Source: CAZFQG01 sp964520785 (lineage in GTDB: Bacteria; Planctomycetota; Planctomycetia; Pirellulales; Thermoguttaceae). Taken from it: a stretch of DNA of 8,350 nt. A model generated the notes under the pieces. The model worked only from the letters and a program-made list of their open reading frames with translations, did not search any database and was not told where the DNA came from. Made by a program: the position numbers and the translations under genes. Positions 1-6,235 of this stretch are shown here, one piece after another. The stretch spans positions 1-8,350 of the forward strand of contig CAZFQG010000237.1 of the NCBI GenBank assembly GCA_964520785.1, given 5' to 3'. Numbering within the stretch: the stretch's first letter is position 1; the number at the start of each line of letters is the position of its first letter.

Positions 1-625
1 TCGTGCCGTCGGTGATGTCGCGGATACTGGCGCCGCGGTTGAGTCCGAAAACGCCTTGATGGGTATCATCGAAGGGTGGGCTCCCTGTACCCTCGCTCCA
101 ACACTCACCGTCGTTCACACCGGAATAGACGCCGAGATAGTTGGAGATGAACAGGTTGACGCCGGACCCGATCGTCGCATTCGTGCAGGCTTTTGTGCCC
201 CCTCCCATGCCGTCACTCGGGCAGAGATAGACGGAAATCGCCTTGTCTTGTATGCTCTCGGGCCACGCATATTTGGCCATCGGATACCAAGGGCGGATAA
301 GCGTTTCACGAAGGTCTTCCAGCTCGTCGCCGAAATCCACCTGTTCCAGAAACGGAAGAAGGTAGGTGTGGACCGTCGGCCACTCGGGATCGCCCATCGG
401 TTGATTGTTCGCGCCGAGACCTCCGAAAGGAAAACTCCCATGGGCCGTGTGATAGTTGTGCAGCGCGACGCCGATCTGTTTCAGATTCGAGGCGCAGGAA
501 ATCCGTCTGGCCGCCTCCCGCGCCGCCTGGACCGCCGGCAACAGAAGCGCGATCAGTATCCCGATGATCGCGATCACGACCAGTAGCTCCACCAATGTAA
601 AAGCCCGCATACCTTTTGCGTTCAT
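1..625 (-). CDS. DUF1559 prepilin-like protein, 3' end beyond the window
   Basis: The reading frame opens at ATG 625 and stays open to the window edge (208 codons seen, no stop), so the C-terminus is missing. Residues 9-30 form a type IV pilin/pseudopilin N-terminus (FTLVELLVVIAIIG, then a hydrophobic run ending in LLLP). The typical continuation AVQAAREAARR and a block around residues 43-59 (SCASNLKQIGVALHNYH) are hallmarks of the DUF1559 family, which is greatly expanded in planctomycetes. Family members are thought to be processed by prepilin peptidase and to sit in the envelope; their exact role is unknown. The C-terminal H-X9-DG element expected in the family would lie outside the window. 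The residue before the cleavage-site Phe is Ala (GMRA/FTLVE) instead of the usual Gly. An AGGGAGA Shine-Dalgarno lies 5 bases before the ATG, directly next to a 12-bp hairpin. It is the third gene in a same-strand series after the GntR regulator and the 703-residue PEP-CTERM protein. Confidence 0.93.
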   Translation of the reverse strand, partial: MNAKGMRAFTLVELLVVIAIIGILIALLLPAVQAAREAARRISCASNLKQIGVALHNYHTAHGSFPFGGLGANNQPMGDPEWPTVHTYLLPFLEQVDFGDELEDLRETLIRPWYPMAKYAWPESIQDKAISVYLCPSDGMGGGTKACTNATIGSGVNLFISNYLGVYSGVNDGECWSEGTGSPPFDDTHQGVFGLNRGASIRDITDGT

Positions 626-636
626 AGCGATCTCCC

Positions 637-670
637 TGCCGTTGGGGAGTCACGCGAATCCCCAACGGCA
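637..670 (-). promoter_or_regulatory. Perfect 12-bp hairpin abutting the Shine-Dalgarno of the DUF1559 gene
   Basis: Positions 637-648 (TGCCGTTGGGGA) and 659-670 are exact reverse complements around a 10-base loop. Read on the minus strand, the second arm ends in the A that begins the AGGGAGA Shine-Dalgarno (631-637), 5 bases before ATG 625. No T-run follows, so it is not a classical terminator. A stem that ends exactly at the ribosome-binding site could control translation or fix an RNA processing end. The structure is seen directly; the role is inferred. Confidence 0.55.
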
Positions 671-734
671 CAACGGTTTTCCATGCCCTATACGGTTCAA
701 TTCACAGGAATCATTCAACTCGACGCAATCCAAT

Positions 735-771
735 CGTGGCGAGCGGCCCGCTAGGGAGCCGGCTCGCCACG
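735..771 (-). terminator. Long hairpin after the 703-residue PEP-CTERM gene (terminator or 3'-end stem)
   Basis: Positions 735-744 (CGTGGCGAGC) and 762-771 are exact reverse complements around a 17-base loop. An inner GGC/GCC pairing (745-747 with 758-760) could extend the stem. On the minus strand the stem starts 11 bases after the TGA at 783-785, the usual place for a terminator. The bases after it (ATTGGATTGC) are only modestly T-rich, so termination would be weak, partial or factor-assisted, or the stem may protect a processed 3' end. The remaining stretch to the next hairpin (671-734) shows only a poor promoter candidate: TTGAAT and TATAGG separated by 20 bases. Confidence 0.45.
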
Positions 772-782
772 GAAAGGTCTTT

Positions 783-2894
783 TCAGCGTTTTCGCGGTGC
801 CGAAAGTCCGGCGAGTCCGGCAAGCACCAACAGGATGGTACCGGGCTCCGGGACTGACGCGGGGCTATGCGCCCCCCAGTTCGCGCGAACGATATCCAAA
901 TCGGCGCTTCCGACGATTCCATCGCCTGACGGATCGCCTTCGGCCGGTCCGCCGGTGACGCTCTGTCCCCACGCCCCTCGCACGATGTCCAAATCGGCGC
1001 TTCCGACGAAACCGTCACCATTGAGATCGCCGTCGAGAACCGGCCCGGAGCCACCCTCCGAAGGAACGATGGTAAGACCCCGGATAACGGCGACGCTTCC
1101 TGCACCGAACACGCCGGTTACTTCCCCATTGACCACCGGGACGTCGTCGAAGAAGAGCGTATTGCCGGCATGGTACACTCCGCGACCGTAATACGGTGTC
1201 GCCGTCGCTCCATCAACCGTGACCTGGTCAAGATGGTCCGTGTAGAAGTAGAGGTCGACCGTATCGGCACCGTCCAGACCGTCAATCGTAAACGGCGCAT
1301 CCGAGGTATTGTCGGCCGAATGTACGAAAACATAATCTCCGAAGAGCGACTCGGTCGCATAATTGTTCCCCAAGACACTCCGCAGCTCCACGTCGCCGCC
1401 AACCGGGGAAATGCTCAGGGTGACGTTGGTCGGGGCGCCATCCGCATCGAGCAGGTCGGTCGCCGTGATGGTCAGATTGTCGTTTCCTCCACGGGAGTCG
1501 GCATGCACGCTGTTGAATAGCGTTCCACCCCCGAGCCATCCAGGCCCTTCATAAGTGTAGCCGAAGTCCGCGTCGCCGTCGCGGATGCCGTCAAAATCGA
1601 CATTCACGATGGTTCCGTCGCTCGTGGAAAGACTCAATCCGCCAAGAACGCCGAGGTGATCAATGCCAAAGTAACCCGTAATCGCGCCGTTGACAACCGG
1701 CACGTCCTCGAACGTGAGAACCGTGTGCCAGGTGTAGCCCGCGTCGGTCGTGACGCCGAGCGAGGCTCCCTGCACATACGTGTAGGCGCTGGCATCTTCG
1801 CTGCAGTAGAGCGCCAGATCGGCCGTCGCCGCGCTGCCGAGTCCGCTGATGGTGAATTCGGCATCTGAGTCATTTCCTGCCGAATGGACGAAGACGTAAT
1901 CGAGGAAGAGCGAACTGAGCGTCTGCGGCGTGTACTCCTCGGCGACCGGGGCATTGAAATTGTCCGCGCCGACCGGCCCGGCACTAAATCCGACCGAGGT
2001 CGGAGTGCCTTCGCTGTCCAGCAGGTTCGTCCGAGAGATCGCGAGATTGTCGTCGCCGCCGCGAGAATCCGCATAAATGCCGTTAAATCGGTTACCACCG
2101 CCGGGCGCACCCGGTCCGTTATGCGTTGCTCCAAAACCGGCGTCGCCGTCACGGACTCCGTTGAAGTCGATATTGATCACCTGTTTCGCAACCGGCGGAA
2201 CCGTGGCGATCGACGAAAGCGAGGTAGTGGAAAGTGCGAAGTTGTCCACGTCGACGAACCCGGCACTATCGGTGTGGATGTTGTCAATCGTTCCGTTCCA
2301 GGAGACGAGCAGATTCCGCGGCGTGATCGCGAAGCTCTGCGTGGGCGAGGCCACCGTGCCGGAGTACGCGCGGTTCGCCAGGTCCACCTCCAGTTGGACG
2401 TTGTACCACTGACCCGGAGTGAGCTGATCGGTTATCACTTCGGGGCTGTTGAACGCTCCGTTACCGTAGTGGCTGTCGCATACGAGAAACGTCGTATCGC
2501 TTACAAAAAAGGTGAGGGCATCCGACACTCCTGCGCCTTGTCCGATTTGAAACCGTCTAATGGCTCCCGAATCGTCCATGACGCGGAAGTCGACATTGTA
2601 ATAGAGGGTGGGTGCGGCGTTGGCCGTTACGGGAGAAAAGAAATCGACCAGATAGGAATTTCCCTCAGTCGACGTAAATGAGGCACCCATGCCGTTGTCG
2701 GGGTAGACATTGGTAAACGGGCTTTGAGCCTCTGCGGTAACAGTGTGGGTTCCCCCCACCGGATCCCACGGACCACCCACCGGCAGTCCGATTGTCTGGG
2801 CGCCAAAGTCGCCGTCGGCGTTGAGAATCGCGGCATCCGCCGAACCCGTCACTATGGCCGCCGCGGCCGCGAGGAACATGAAATACTTGCACAT
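783..2894 (-). CDS. Secreted PEP-CTERM protein with tandem beta-domains and a dockerin-type EF-hand pair
   Basis: This 703-residue protein is probably exported and then processed by an exosortase. Residues 1-21 are a signal peptide (hydrophobic stretch ending in SADA). Residues of about 25-225 form a beta-rich, possibly lectin-like domain ending in DVDNFAL. Residues of about 240-421 and 430-611 are two copies of one module of about 180 residues, offset by exactly 190; the first 70 aligned positions (240-309 and 430-499) have 42 identities. Both copies carry DYVFVHSA and DVPVVNG. Residues 621-674 hold two EF-hand loops (DLNGDGFVGSAD and DPSGDGIVGSAD) with Asp/Asn/Ser/Asp at ligand positions. 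Residues 681-703 are the sorting tail: VPEPG, a hydrophobic segment, then RKR. No catalytic motif is recognisable. A near-ideal AAGGGAGG Shine-Dalgarno (2903-2910) lies 8 bases before ATG 2894. The gene starts 44 bases after the GntR stop, so co-transcription is likely. Its ligand is unknown; a carbohydrate- or surface-binding role is inference. Confidence 0.93.
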   Translation of the reverse strand: MCKYFMFLAAAAAIVTGSADAAILNADGDFGAQTIGLPVGGPWDPVGGTHTVTAEAQSPFTNVYPDNGMGASFTSTEGNSYLVDFFSPVTANAAPTLYYNVDFRVMDDSGAIRRFQIGQGAGVSDALTFFVSDTTFLVCDSHYGNGAFNSPEVITDQLTPGQWYNVQLEVDLANRAYSGTVASPTQSFAITPRNLLVSWNGTIDNIHTDSAGFVDVDNFALSTTSLSSIATVPPVAKQVINIDFNGVRDGDAGFGATHNGPGAPGGGNRFNGIYADSRGGDDNLAISRTNLLDSEGTPTSVGFSAGPVGADNFNAPVAEEYTPQTLSSLFLDYVFVHSAGNDSDAEFTISGLGSAATADLALYCSEDASAYTYVQGASLGVTTDAGYTWHTVLTFEDVPVVNGAITGYFGIDHLGVLGGLSLSTSDGTIVNVDFDGIRDGDADFGYTYEGPGWLGGGTLFNSVHADSRGGNDNLTITATDLLDADGAPTNVTLSISPVGGDVELRSVLGNNYATESLFGDYVFVHSADNTSDAPFTIDGLDGADTVDLYFYTDHLDQVTVDGATATPYYGRGVYHAGNTLFFDDVPVVNGEVTGVFGAGSVAVIRGLTIVPSEGGSGPVLDGDLNGDGFVGSADLDIVRGAWGQSVTGGPAEGDPSGDGIVGSADLDIVRANWGAHSPASVPEPGTILLVLAGLAGLSAPRKR
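1062..2177 (-). repeat. Tandem duplicated protein module inside the PEP-CTERM gene
   Basis: Two copies lie at about 1632-2177 and 1062-1607, with a period of 570 bases (190 codons). Both begin with a (I/V)N(I/V)DF segment followed by GVRDGDA or GIRDGDA. Shared blocks are ADSRGG, NL(2)(T/N)LLD, DYVFVHSA, FTI(S/D)GL and DVPVVNG. The leading 70 codons are 60 % identical in protein (42 of 70 counted). The copies have clearly diverged in DNA, so the duplication is not recent. The layout resembles a repeated module I recall from planctomycete and verrucomicrobial PEP-CTERM proteins that opens with a VNVD-like strand, but I cannot name a Pfam entry with certainty. Confidence 0.8.
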
Positions 2895-2938
2895 AACCTA
2901 AACCTCCCTTGAATGAAGAAACGGAAGAAGCACAAACC

Positions 2939-3751
2939 TTATCTTGTCGTCTCCAAAAAACTCCTCTGCATATCTCCGACCAGTTGCTGGATAGAAGCGG
3001 GGAACTCTCGCGAGAGGGGGCTGTCCTGCGCCTCTTGTCTGTCGAGCCAGTCCAATCGCGCGAGCAGGTTCTCTCGCGCGCGGCCATTGTGTTCTTGCAT
3101 CGCGCGCCGTGCCCCCTTCGCATCCCTGCGTCTGACGGCGCTGAAAATGTCCTCGTGTACCTGATAATTGGCTGCGTACCAATCGGCCAACGAATGGGAC
3201 CAGGCCTCGGGGGAATCGGTCCGTCGGCCGAACATCTGAATCATGATTTGCTTGTCGGCGATCAGTTTCACCACCTCGCGGTTCCCGGCGGCCTGCAGCA
3301 ATAAAAGATGAAACGCGAGATCGACCAGCATCCAGCGCCCTAGGAGAGGAACCATGGTCCGGTTATCCCGGTCGCCGGCCTCCTCGGCCTGGCGAATCAA
3401 TCCGACGAGCGTCTCGAGCTCCCGGAGACATTCCTCGATCTCGTCCAGTTCCTTGGCCCCGACCCGCCTTGCCGCCTTGCCGATGGACGCCACCTCCAGC
3501 ATCTCTCGAAGACCGATCAGGTCCTCGATTTCGCGCCGCTCCAACTTGCGAACAAACGAACCTTGCCGGTCTACATTGACTACGAACCCCTCGCTCTCCA
3601 GCCGACTGATCGCCTCTCGCACCGGAATATGGCTGACCCCAATCTCCTTACCGATTTCGACGGGGGAGAGTTTGTCACCGCCGGACAGCGCCCCTTCGGA
3701 AATGAGGCCCTTGATGTGCTGGTACGCTTGGCTTTTCAGCGAAGAACTCAT
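2939..3751 (-). CDS. GntR-family (FadR/FCD subfamily) transcriptional regulator
   Basis: From ATG 3751 the product is 270 residues, a normal length for a GntR regulator with an FCD ligand domain. Residues 5-70 are the winged helix-turn-helix: KLSPVEIGKEIGVS, then PVREAISRLESEGFV and a wing with QGSFV. Residues of about 76-230 are the all-helical FCD domain. The expected metal-ligand pattern is present as Asp144, His148 (DLAFH), His199 (QVHEDIF) and His221 (MQEHN). Family members bind carboxylates or sugar acids and are usually local repressors; the ligand here cannot be read from sequence. Longer starts exist in frame at ATG 3811 and TTG 3817. I prefer 3751 because LKSQAYQHI is where family members normally begin, but no start has a strong Shine-Dalgarno. 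A good promoter with a palindrome over its start point lies at 3844-3895, suggesting autorepression. The gene leads a same-strand series with the two genes downstream. Confidence 0.93.
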   Translation of the reverse strand: MSSSLKSQAYQHIKGLISEGALSGGDKLSPVEIGKEIGVSHIPVREAISRLESEGFVVNVDRQGSFVRKLERREIEDLIGLREMLEVASIGKAARRVGAKELDEIEECLRELETLVGLIRQAEEAGDRDNRTMVPLLGRWMLVDLAFHLLLLQAAGNREVVKLIADKQIMIQMFGRRTDSPEAWSHSLADWYAANYQVHEDIFSAVRRRDAKGARRAMQEHNGRARENLLARLDWLDRQEAQDSPLSREFPASIQQLVGDMQRSFLETTR

Positions 3752-3843
3752 TGGCCACCATTCACCGTCAGGTCGTGAAATATATTCATTTTCCTTAACA
3801 ATCAAACGCATTCCCAACTAAATATCGGGAGAAGACATTCTAA

Positions 3844-3863
3844 CGATATATGCGAATATATCG
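3844..3863. promoter_or_regulatory. Perfect palindrome, candidate operator of the GntR regulator
   Basis: CGATATAT (3844-3851) and ATATATCG (3856-3863) are exact reverse complements separated by GCGA. The site covers the start point predicted from the promoter at 3867-3895, where a bound repressor would block transcription. A related AT-rich element, GAAATATATTC, lies at 3777-3787 in the leader of the shorter gene model. Binding by the adjacent GntR protein is inference from position; the site does not match the FadR consensus as I remember it. Confidence 0.6.
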
Positions 3864-3866
3864 AAC

Positions 3867-3895
3867 ATCGTAATGGAAAACCGAAACCGTGTCAA
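3867..3895 (-). promoter_or_regulatory. Sigma-70-type promoter for the GntR gene
   Basis: On the minus strand a consensus -35 TTGACA (3890-3895) is followed after exactly 17 bases by TACGAT (3867-3872), which matches TATAAT at four of six positions including the key first, second and last. Transcription would start near 3860, giving a leader of about 50 bases to ATG 3811 or about 110 bases to ATG 3751. Ten T at 3904-3913 lie where an UP element would (about -44 to -53). Confidence 0.65.
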
Positions 3896-3903
3896 TCGGC
3901 GCG

Positions 3904-3952
3904 AAAAAAAAAACCGCGATTCCGCCGCGTCTCCCGGAAATCCAGGAATCGC
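3904..3952 (-). terminator. Hairpin followed by ten T on the minus strand
   Basis: GCGATTCC (3916-3923) and GGAATCGC (3945-3952) are exact reverse complements with a 21-base loop. On the minus strand the stem is followed by GG and then ten T (3904-3913), the form of a rho-independent terminator. No minus-strand gene lies directly upstream; the nearest is the glycosyltransferase beyond 6595, across two plus-strand genes. It may terminate a small or antisense RNA, insulate the GntR promoter from read-through, or the T-tract may simply be an UP element. Confidence 0.45.
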
Positions 3953-4006
3953 AGGTAGATTTGCGGCGTTCGGTCGAAGAATTGCGGAAGAAAGCTTGTA
4001 AAATGC

Positions 4007-4039
4007 TTGTATTTATTTCGATTGTGGCTAAAATCGAAA
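4007..4039 (+). promoter_or_regulatory. Possible rightward promoter with an inverted repeat over its -10
   Basis: TTGTAT (4007-4012) and TAAAAT (4029-4034) are 16 bases apart; the -10 is good (five of six) and the -35 weak. TTTCGATT (4016-4023) and AATCGAAA (4032-4039) form a perfect 8-bp inverted repeat with an 8-base spacer that overlaps this -10. The leader to ATG 4224 would be about 180 bases. The inverted repeat is certain; its use as promoter and operator is inferred. Confidence 0.35.
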
Positions 4040-4223
4040 AAGTAATGGTGTTAAGCGTTGCGCCGGTATGCGGCGATGGACAGTTCTTTTGAGTCTTGCG
4101 TTTACCTGGGTAGGGGGGTGTCTCCCTTGGCGAGTTTCAAACATTGCGGGATATTCGCGCGGATTCCCGCTGCGCGGTGGCGATTCCTCCGTATTCAGCA
4201 CTTTCAAGAGAAAGGTTTGAGCA

Positions 4224-5234
4224 ATGAATGAGACGAAGAGCGGGTGGTTGTTGATGACGCTCTTGCCGGCGATACTTGCGGCGAGTGCCACGATTTCCGA
4301 CGCAGCGGTCATAACGGACGATTTCTCGTCCACCAGCCCAGCCTGGCAGTTCGTGAACTATCCGGCCAATGCGACGATCGGTATCTCCGGCGGCCGGATG
4401 GTCGCCGACTTCCTTGGAATACCTCAGTATGGGGGCATTGCGCCAGGGATCGTGGGGGCGATTTACGGCAATCCGACGTTCATGCCGGATACGCTTGAAA
4501 TGACGGGCGTTTTGGAGATCGATGGCGACAGCACGTATCTCTACGGCGGGCTCCTCGGCCGCGGAAGTGCCGATCTGGGCTACGACGGCACCAGCATCAC
4601 CGGCCAAGGGTACGTTCTGACCATCTCCGGCTACAAGGGCAATGGCGACCTTCAAATCAATCGCATCGCCGATGGCAAGCAGACCATGCTCGAAATCGTC
4701 AGTTTCGATGGACTGGGTAGCCTCATCGACAACAATCCTCTTTACATGAAGCTCACCATCGAGACGATCGTGGGCGGCGACGTACGAATCAAAGGTCTCA
4801 TTTCGACCTACAGCGATTTCACCAGCCCGTTCGGGCAGGTCGAGGCGATTGACGCCGATCCTTCGAAGATTGTCGGTCCGGGTCTCGTGGGCTTCATCGC
4901 GATGAATGACGAGGGCGAGCCCTGTCTGCCGGCGACCGTCTACTTCGATGACCTGTACGCGGCCGACTTCATCGACATGAGCCTGCCCGGCGACTGCAAT
5001 GGGGACGGTTTCGTCAACAGCGCCGACCTGGACATCGTCCGGGGCAACTGGGGACAAAGCGCCAGCGGCCCTGCGGACGGAGACCTCTCCGGGGACGGCG
5101 TAGTCAACAGCGCGGACCTCGACATCATCCGGGGCAATTGGGGTGCGACCGCCTCCGCGGCCGTCGTGCCGGAGCCGGCGACGCTCGCCCTGTTGGCCCT
5201 GTCCGGGCTGCTCGTCGCGTGCGGGAGACGCTAG
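4224..5234 (+). CDS. Secreted PEP-CTERM protein with dockerin-type EF-hand pair (first tandem paralogue)
   Basis: The 336-residue product starts with a signal peptide (residues 1-27, hydrophobic stretch ending in SDA). A beta-rich domain follows at about 29-250, with DDFSS near its start and the closing strand VYFDDLYAADF, a pattern seen in jelly-roll and LamG-like folds. Residues 257-309 carry two EF-hand loops (DCNGDGFVNSAD and DLSGDGVVNSAD), each followed by an LDI(V/I)RGNWG helix. Residues 316-336 are VPEP, a hydrophobic segment and terminal GRR: the PEP-CTERM sorting tail, expected to be cut by an exosortase. ATG 4224 has an AAAGG Shine-Dalgarno 8 bases upstream. It is paralogous to the next gene over its whole length and shares the dockerin module with the leftward 703-residue protein. 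No catalytic residues are evident; its function is unknown, and binding to a matrix or polysaccharide is only a guess. Confidence 0.92.
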   Translation: MNETKSGWLLMTLLPAILAASATISDAAVITDDFSSTSPAWQFVNYPANATIGISGGRMVADFLGIPQYGGIAPGIVGAIYGNPTFMPDTLEMTGVLEIDGDSTYLYGGLLGRGSADLGYDGTSITGQGYVLTISGYKGNGDLQINRIADGKQTMLEIVSFDGLGSLIDNNPLYMKLTIETIVGGDVRIKGLISTYSDFTSPFGQVEAIDADPSKIVGPGLVGFIAMNDEGEPCLPATVYFDDLYAADFIDMSLPGDCNGDGFVNSADLDIVRGNWGQSASGPADGDLSGDGVVNSADLDIIRGNWGATASAAVVPEPATLALLALSGLLVACGRR

Positions 5235-6235
5235 AAAAGAAAAACCCGATTAACCCCACGCAAGCCGCATGGACACGAGGAGACGCGAGAAACGGCACTC
5301 TCCCAGAAGCGGAATCGATGCGGTGCCACCATAATCCGGCACCATTCTACTATCGTCCGGACGGCCATCGGTAGACGTTCGGGAAACAAGGTCGCGTACT
5401 TTTTGAAAGGCTAGAAGACAGTGAAAGTGAATCCAATGAAAGTCTTGTTTTTGGTTGCCGGCTTCACGGCCCTTTTCGGAATGACCGGCGCGAGTGCCGT
5501 GGAAGTCTCAGATGATTTTTCCTCGGCGAGCCCGTTCTGGCAATATGTTACGTCCGGACCGAACGTCACCGTCGGCGTTTCGAACGGCAAGATGGTCGCC
5601 GATTTCGCCGGCGTCCCCGCATGGGGTGGTATTGCTCCCGGGATCGGCGGTGCCATCTACGGTAATCCGTCCGCCTTCATGGATACGACCGTCGTGACTT
5701 CCATGCTTGAACTTGACGGCGATACCAGCTATTTCTACGCCGGCCTTGTCGCCCGGGGTGATGCACAACTCGGCTACGACGCCGGCAGCGGCGCCGTGAC
5801 CGGCAACGCCTATATCGTGACGATTTCCGGCTACGCCGGGAACGGCGATCTACAGATCCACCGCATCAGCGGCGGCCAGCAACACCACTTGGCGATCCAG
5901 TCGTTCGACGGGCTCGGCGGCACGATCGACAACAACCCGCTCTATTTGAAGATGATCGTCGAAACGGTCGGCGCCGACGTCCAACTGAAGGGCTTGATTT
6001 CGCTGAACTCCGATTTCTCCGATCCCTTCGGTGTTCTCGAATACCTCGATATGGACGGCGAGAGAATCCTCGTCCCCGGCATGGTGGGTGTAATGGGCTC
6101 GAACGATCCCGGCCAACCGGCGATGCCCGTTACCGCCTACTTCGACAACTTCTACGCGGCCGACTTCATCGACATGACGTTGCCCGGCGACTGCAACGGC
6201 GACGGCTTCGTCAACAGCGCCGACCTGGACATCGT
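5010..6235 (+). repeat. Exact DNA repeats in the dockerin modules of the tandem paralogues
   Basis: A 29-base stretch is identical at 5010-5038 and 6207-6235, and a 25-base stretch is identical at 4956-4980 and 6153-6177. Both encode the start of the dockerin module (YAADFIDM and FVNSADLDIV). The protein here is 58 of 66 identical between the two genes, clearly more than in the domains before it. Shared ancestry with selection on the calcium-binding module, or local gene conversion, would explain this. Confidence 0.85.
5235..5420 (+). other. Spacer between the tandem PEP-CTERM paralogues
   Basis: These 186 bases hold no credible gene. A 6-bp inverted repeat (GGTGCC 5322-5327 with GGCACC 5338-5343, 10-base loop) and a 10-bp palindrome (CGTCCGGACG, 5354-5363) are visible. 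Neither is followed by a T-run, and no clear promoter is seen, so read-through from the first paralogue into the second is possible. Confidence 0.5.

Larger units (their letters stand above)
3752..4223. other. Divergent intergenic control region
   Basis: About 470 bases separate the GntR start from the rightward PEP-CTERM gene. Besides the leftward promoter, palindrome and T-run hairpin, there is a direct repeat GCTTGTA at 3994-4000 and 4005-4011 (11 bases apart, one helical turn). A rightward promoter candidate and an inverted repeat lie at 4007-4039. A 6-bp stem (GCGGGA 4146-4151 with TCCCGC 4165-4170) falls in the leader of the rightward gene. I see no convincing small gene: the frames open here lack ribosome-binding sites and recognisable content. 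Confidence 0.6.

Noticed and set aside
1884..2681. A 265-codon open frame on the plus strand inside the 703-residue PEP-CTERM gene
   Set aside because: Antisense to a gene with strong domain evidence; no ribosome-binding site or motif of its own.
3777..3787. GAAATATATTC as a second regulator operator
   Set aside because: It is an imperfect palindrome in AT-rich DNA and shares only a short ATATAT core with the palindrome at 3844-3863; noted there but not called separately.
3889..4092. A 67-codon GTG-initiated frame in the divergent spacer
   Set aside because: It runs through the poly-A tract, the hairpin and the rightward promoter candidate, has no Shine-Dalgarno and no recognisable content.
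4137..5057. A 306-codon open frame on the minus strand opposite the first rightward PEP-CTERM gene
   Set aside because: It is the antisense shadow of a gene with clear signal peptide, EF-hand loops and sorting tail; its own product shows no recognisable motif.
5322..5343. A 6-bp hairpin between the tandem paralogues as a terminator
   Set aside because: The stem is short and is followed by ATTCTACTAT, with no T-run; termination is not supported.
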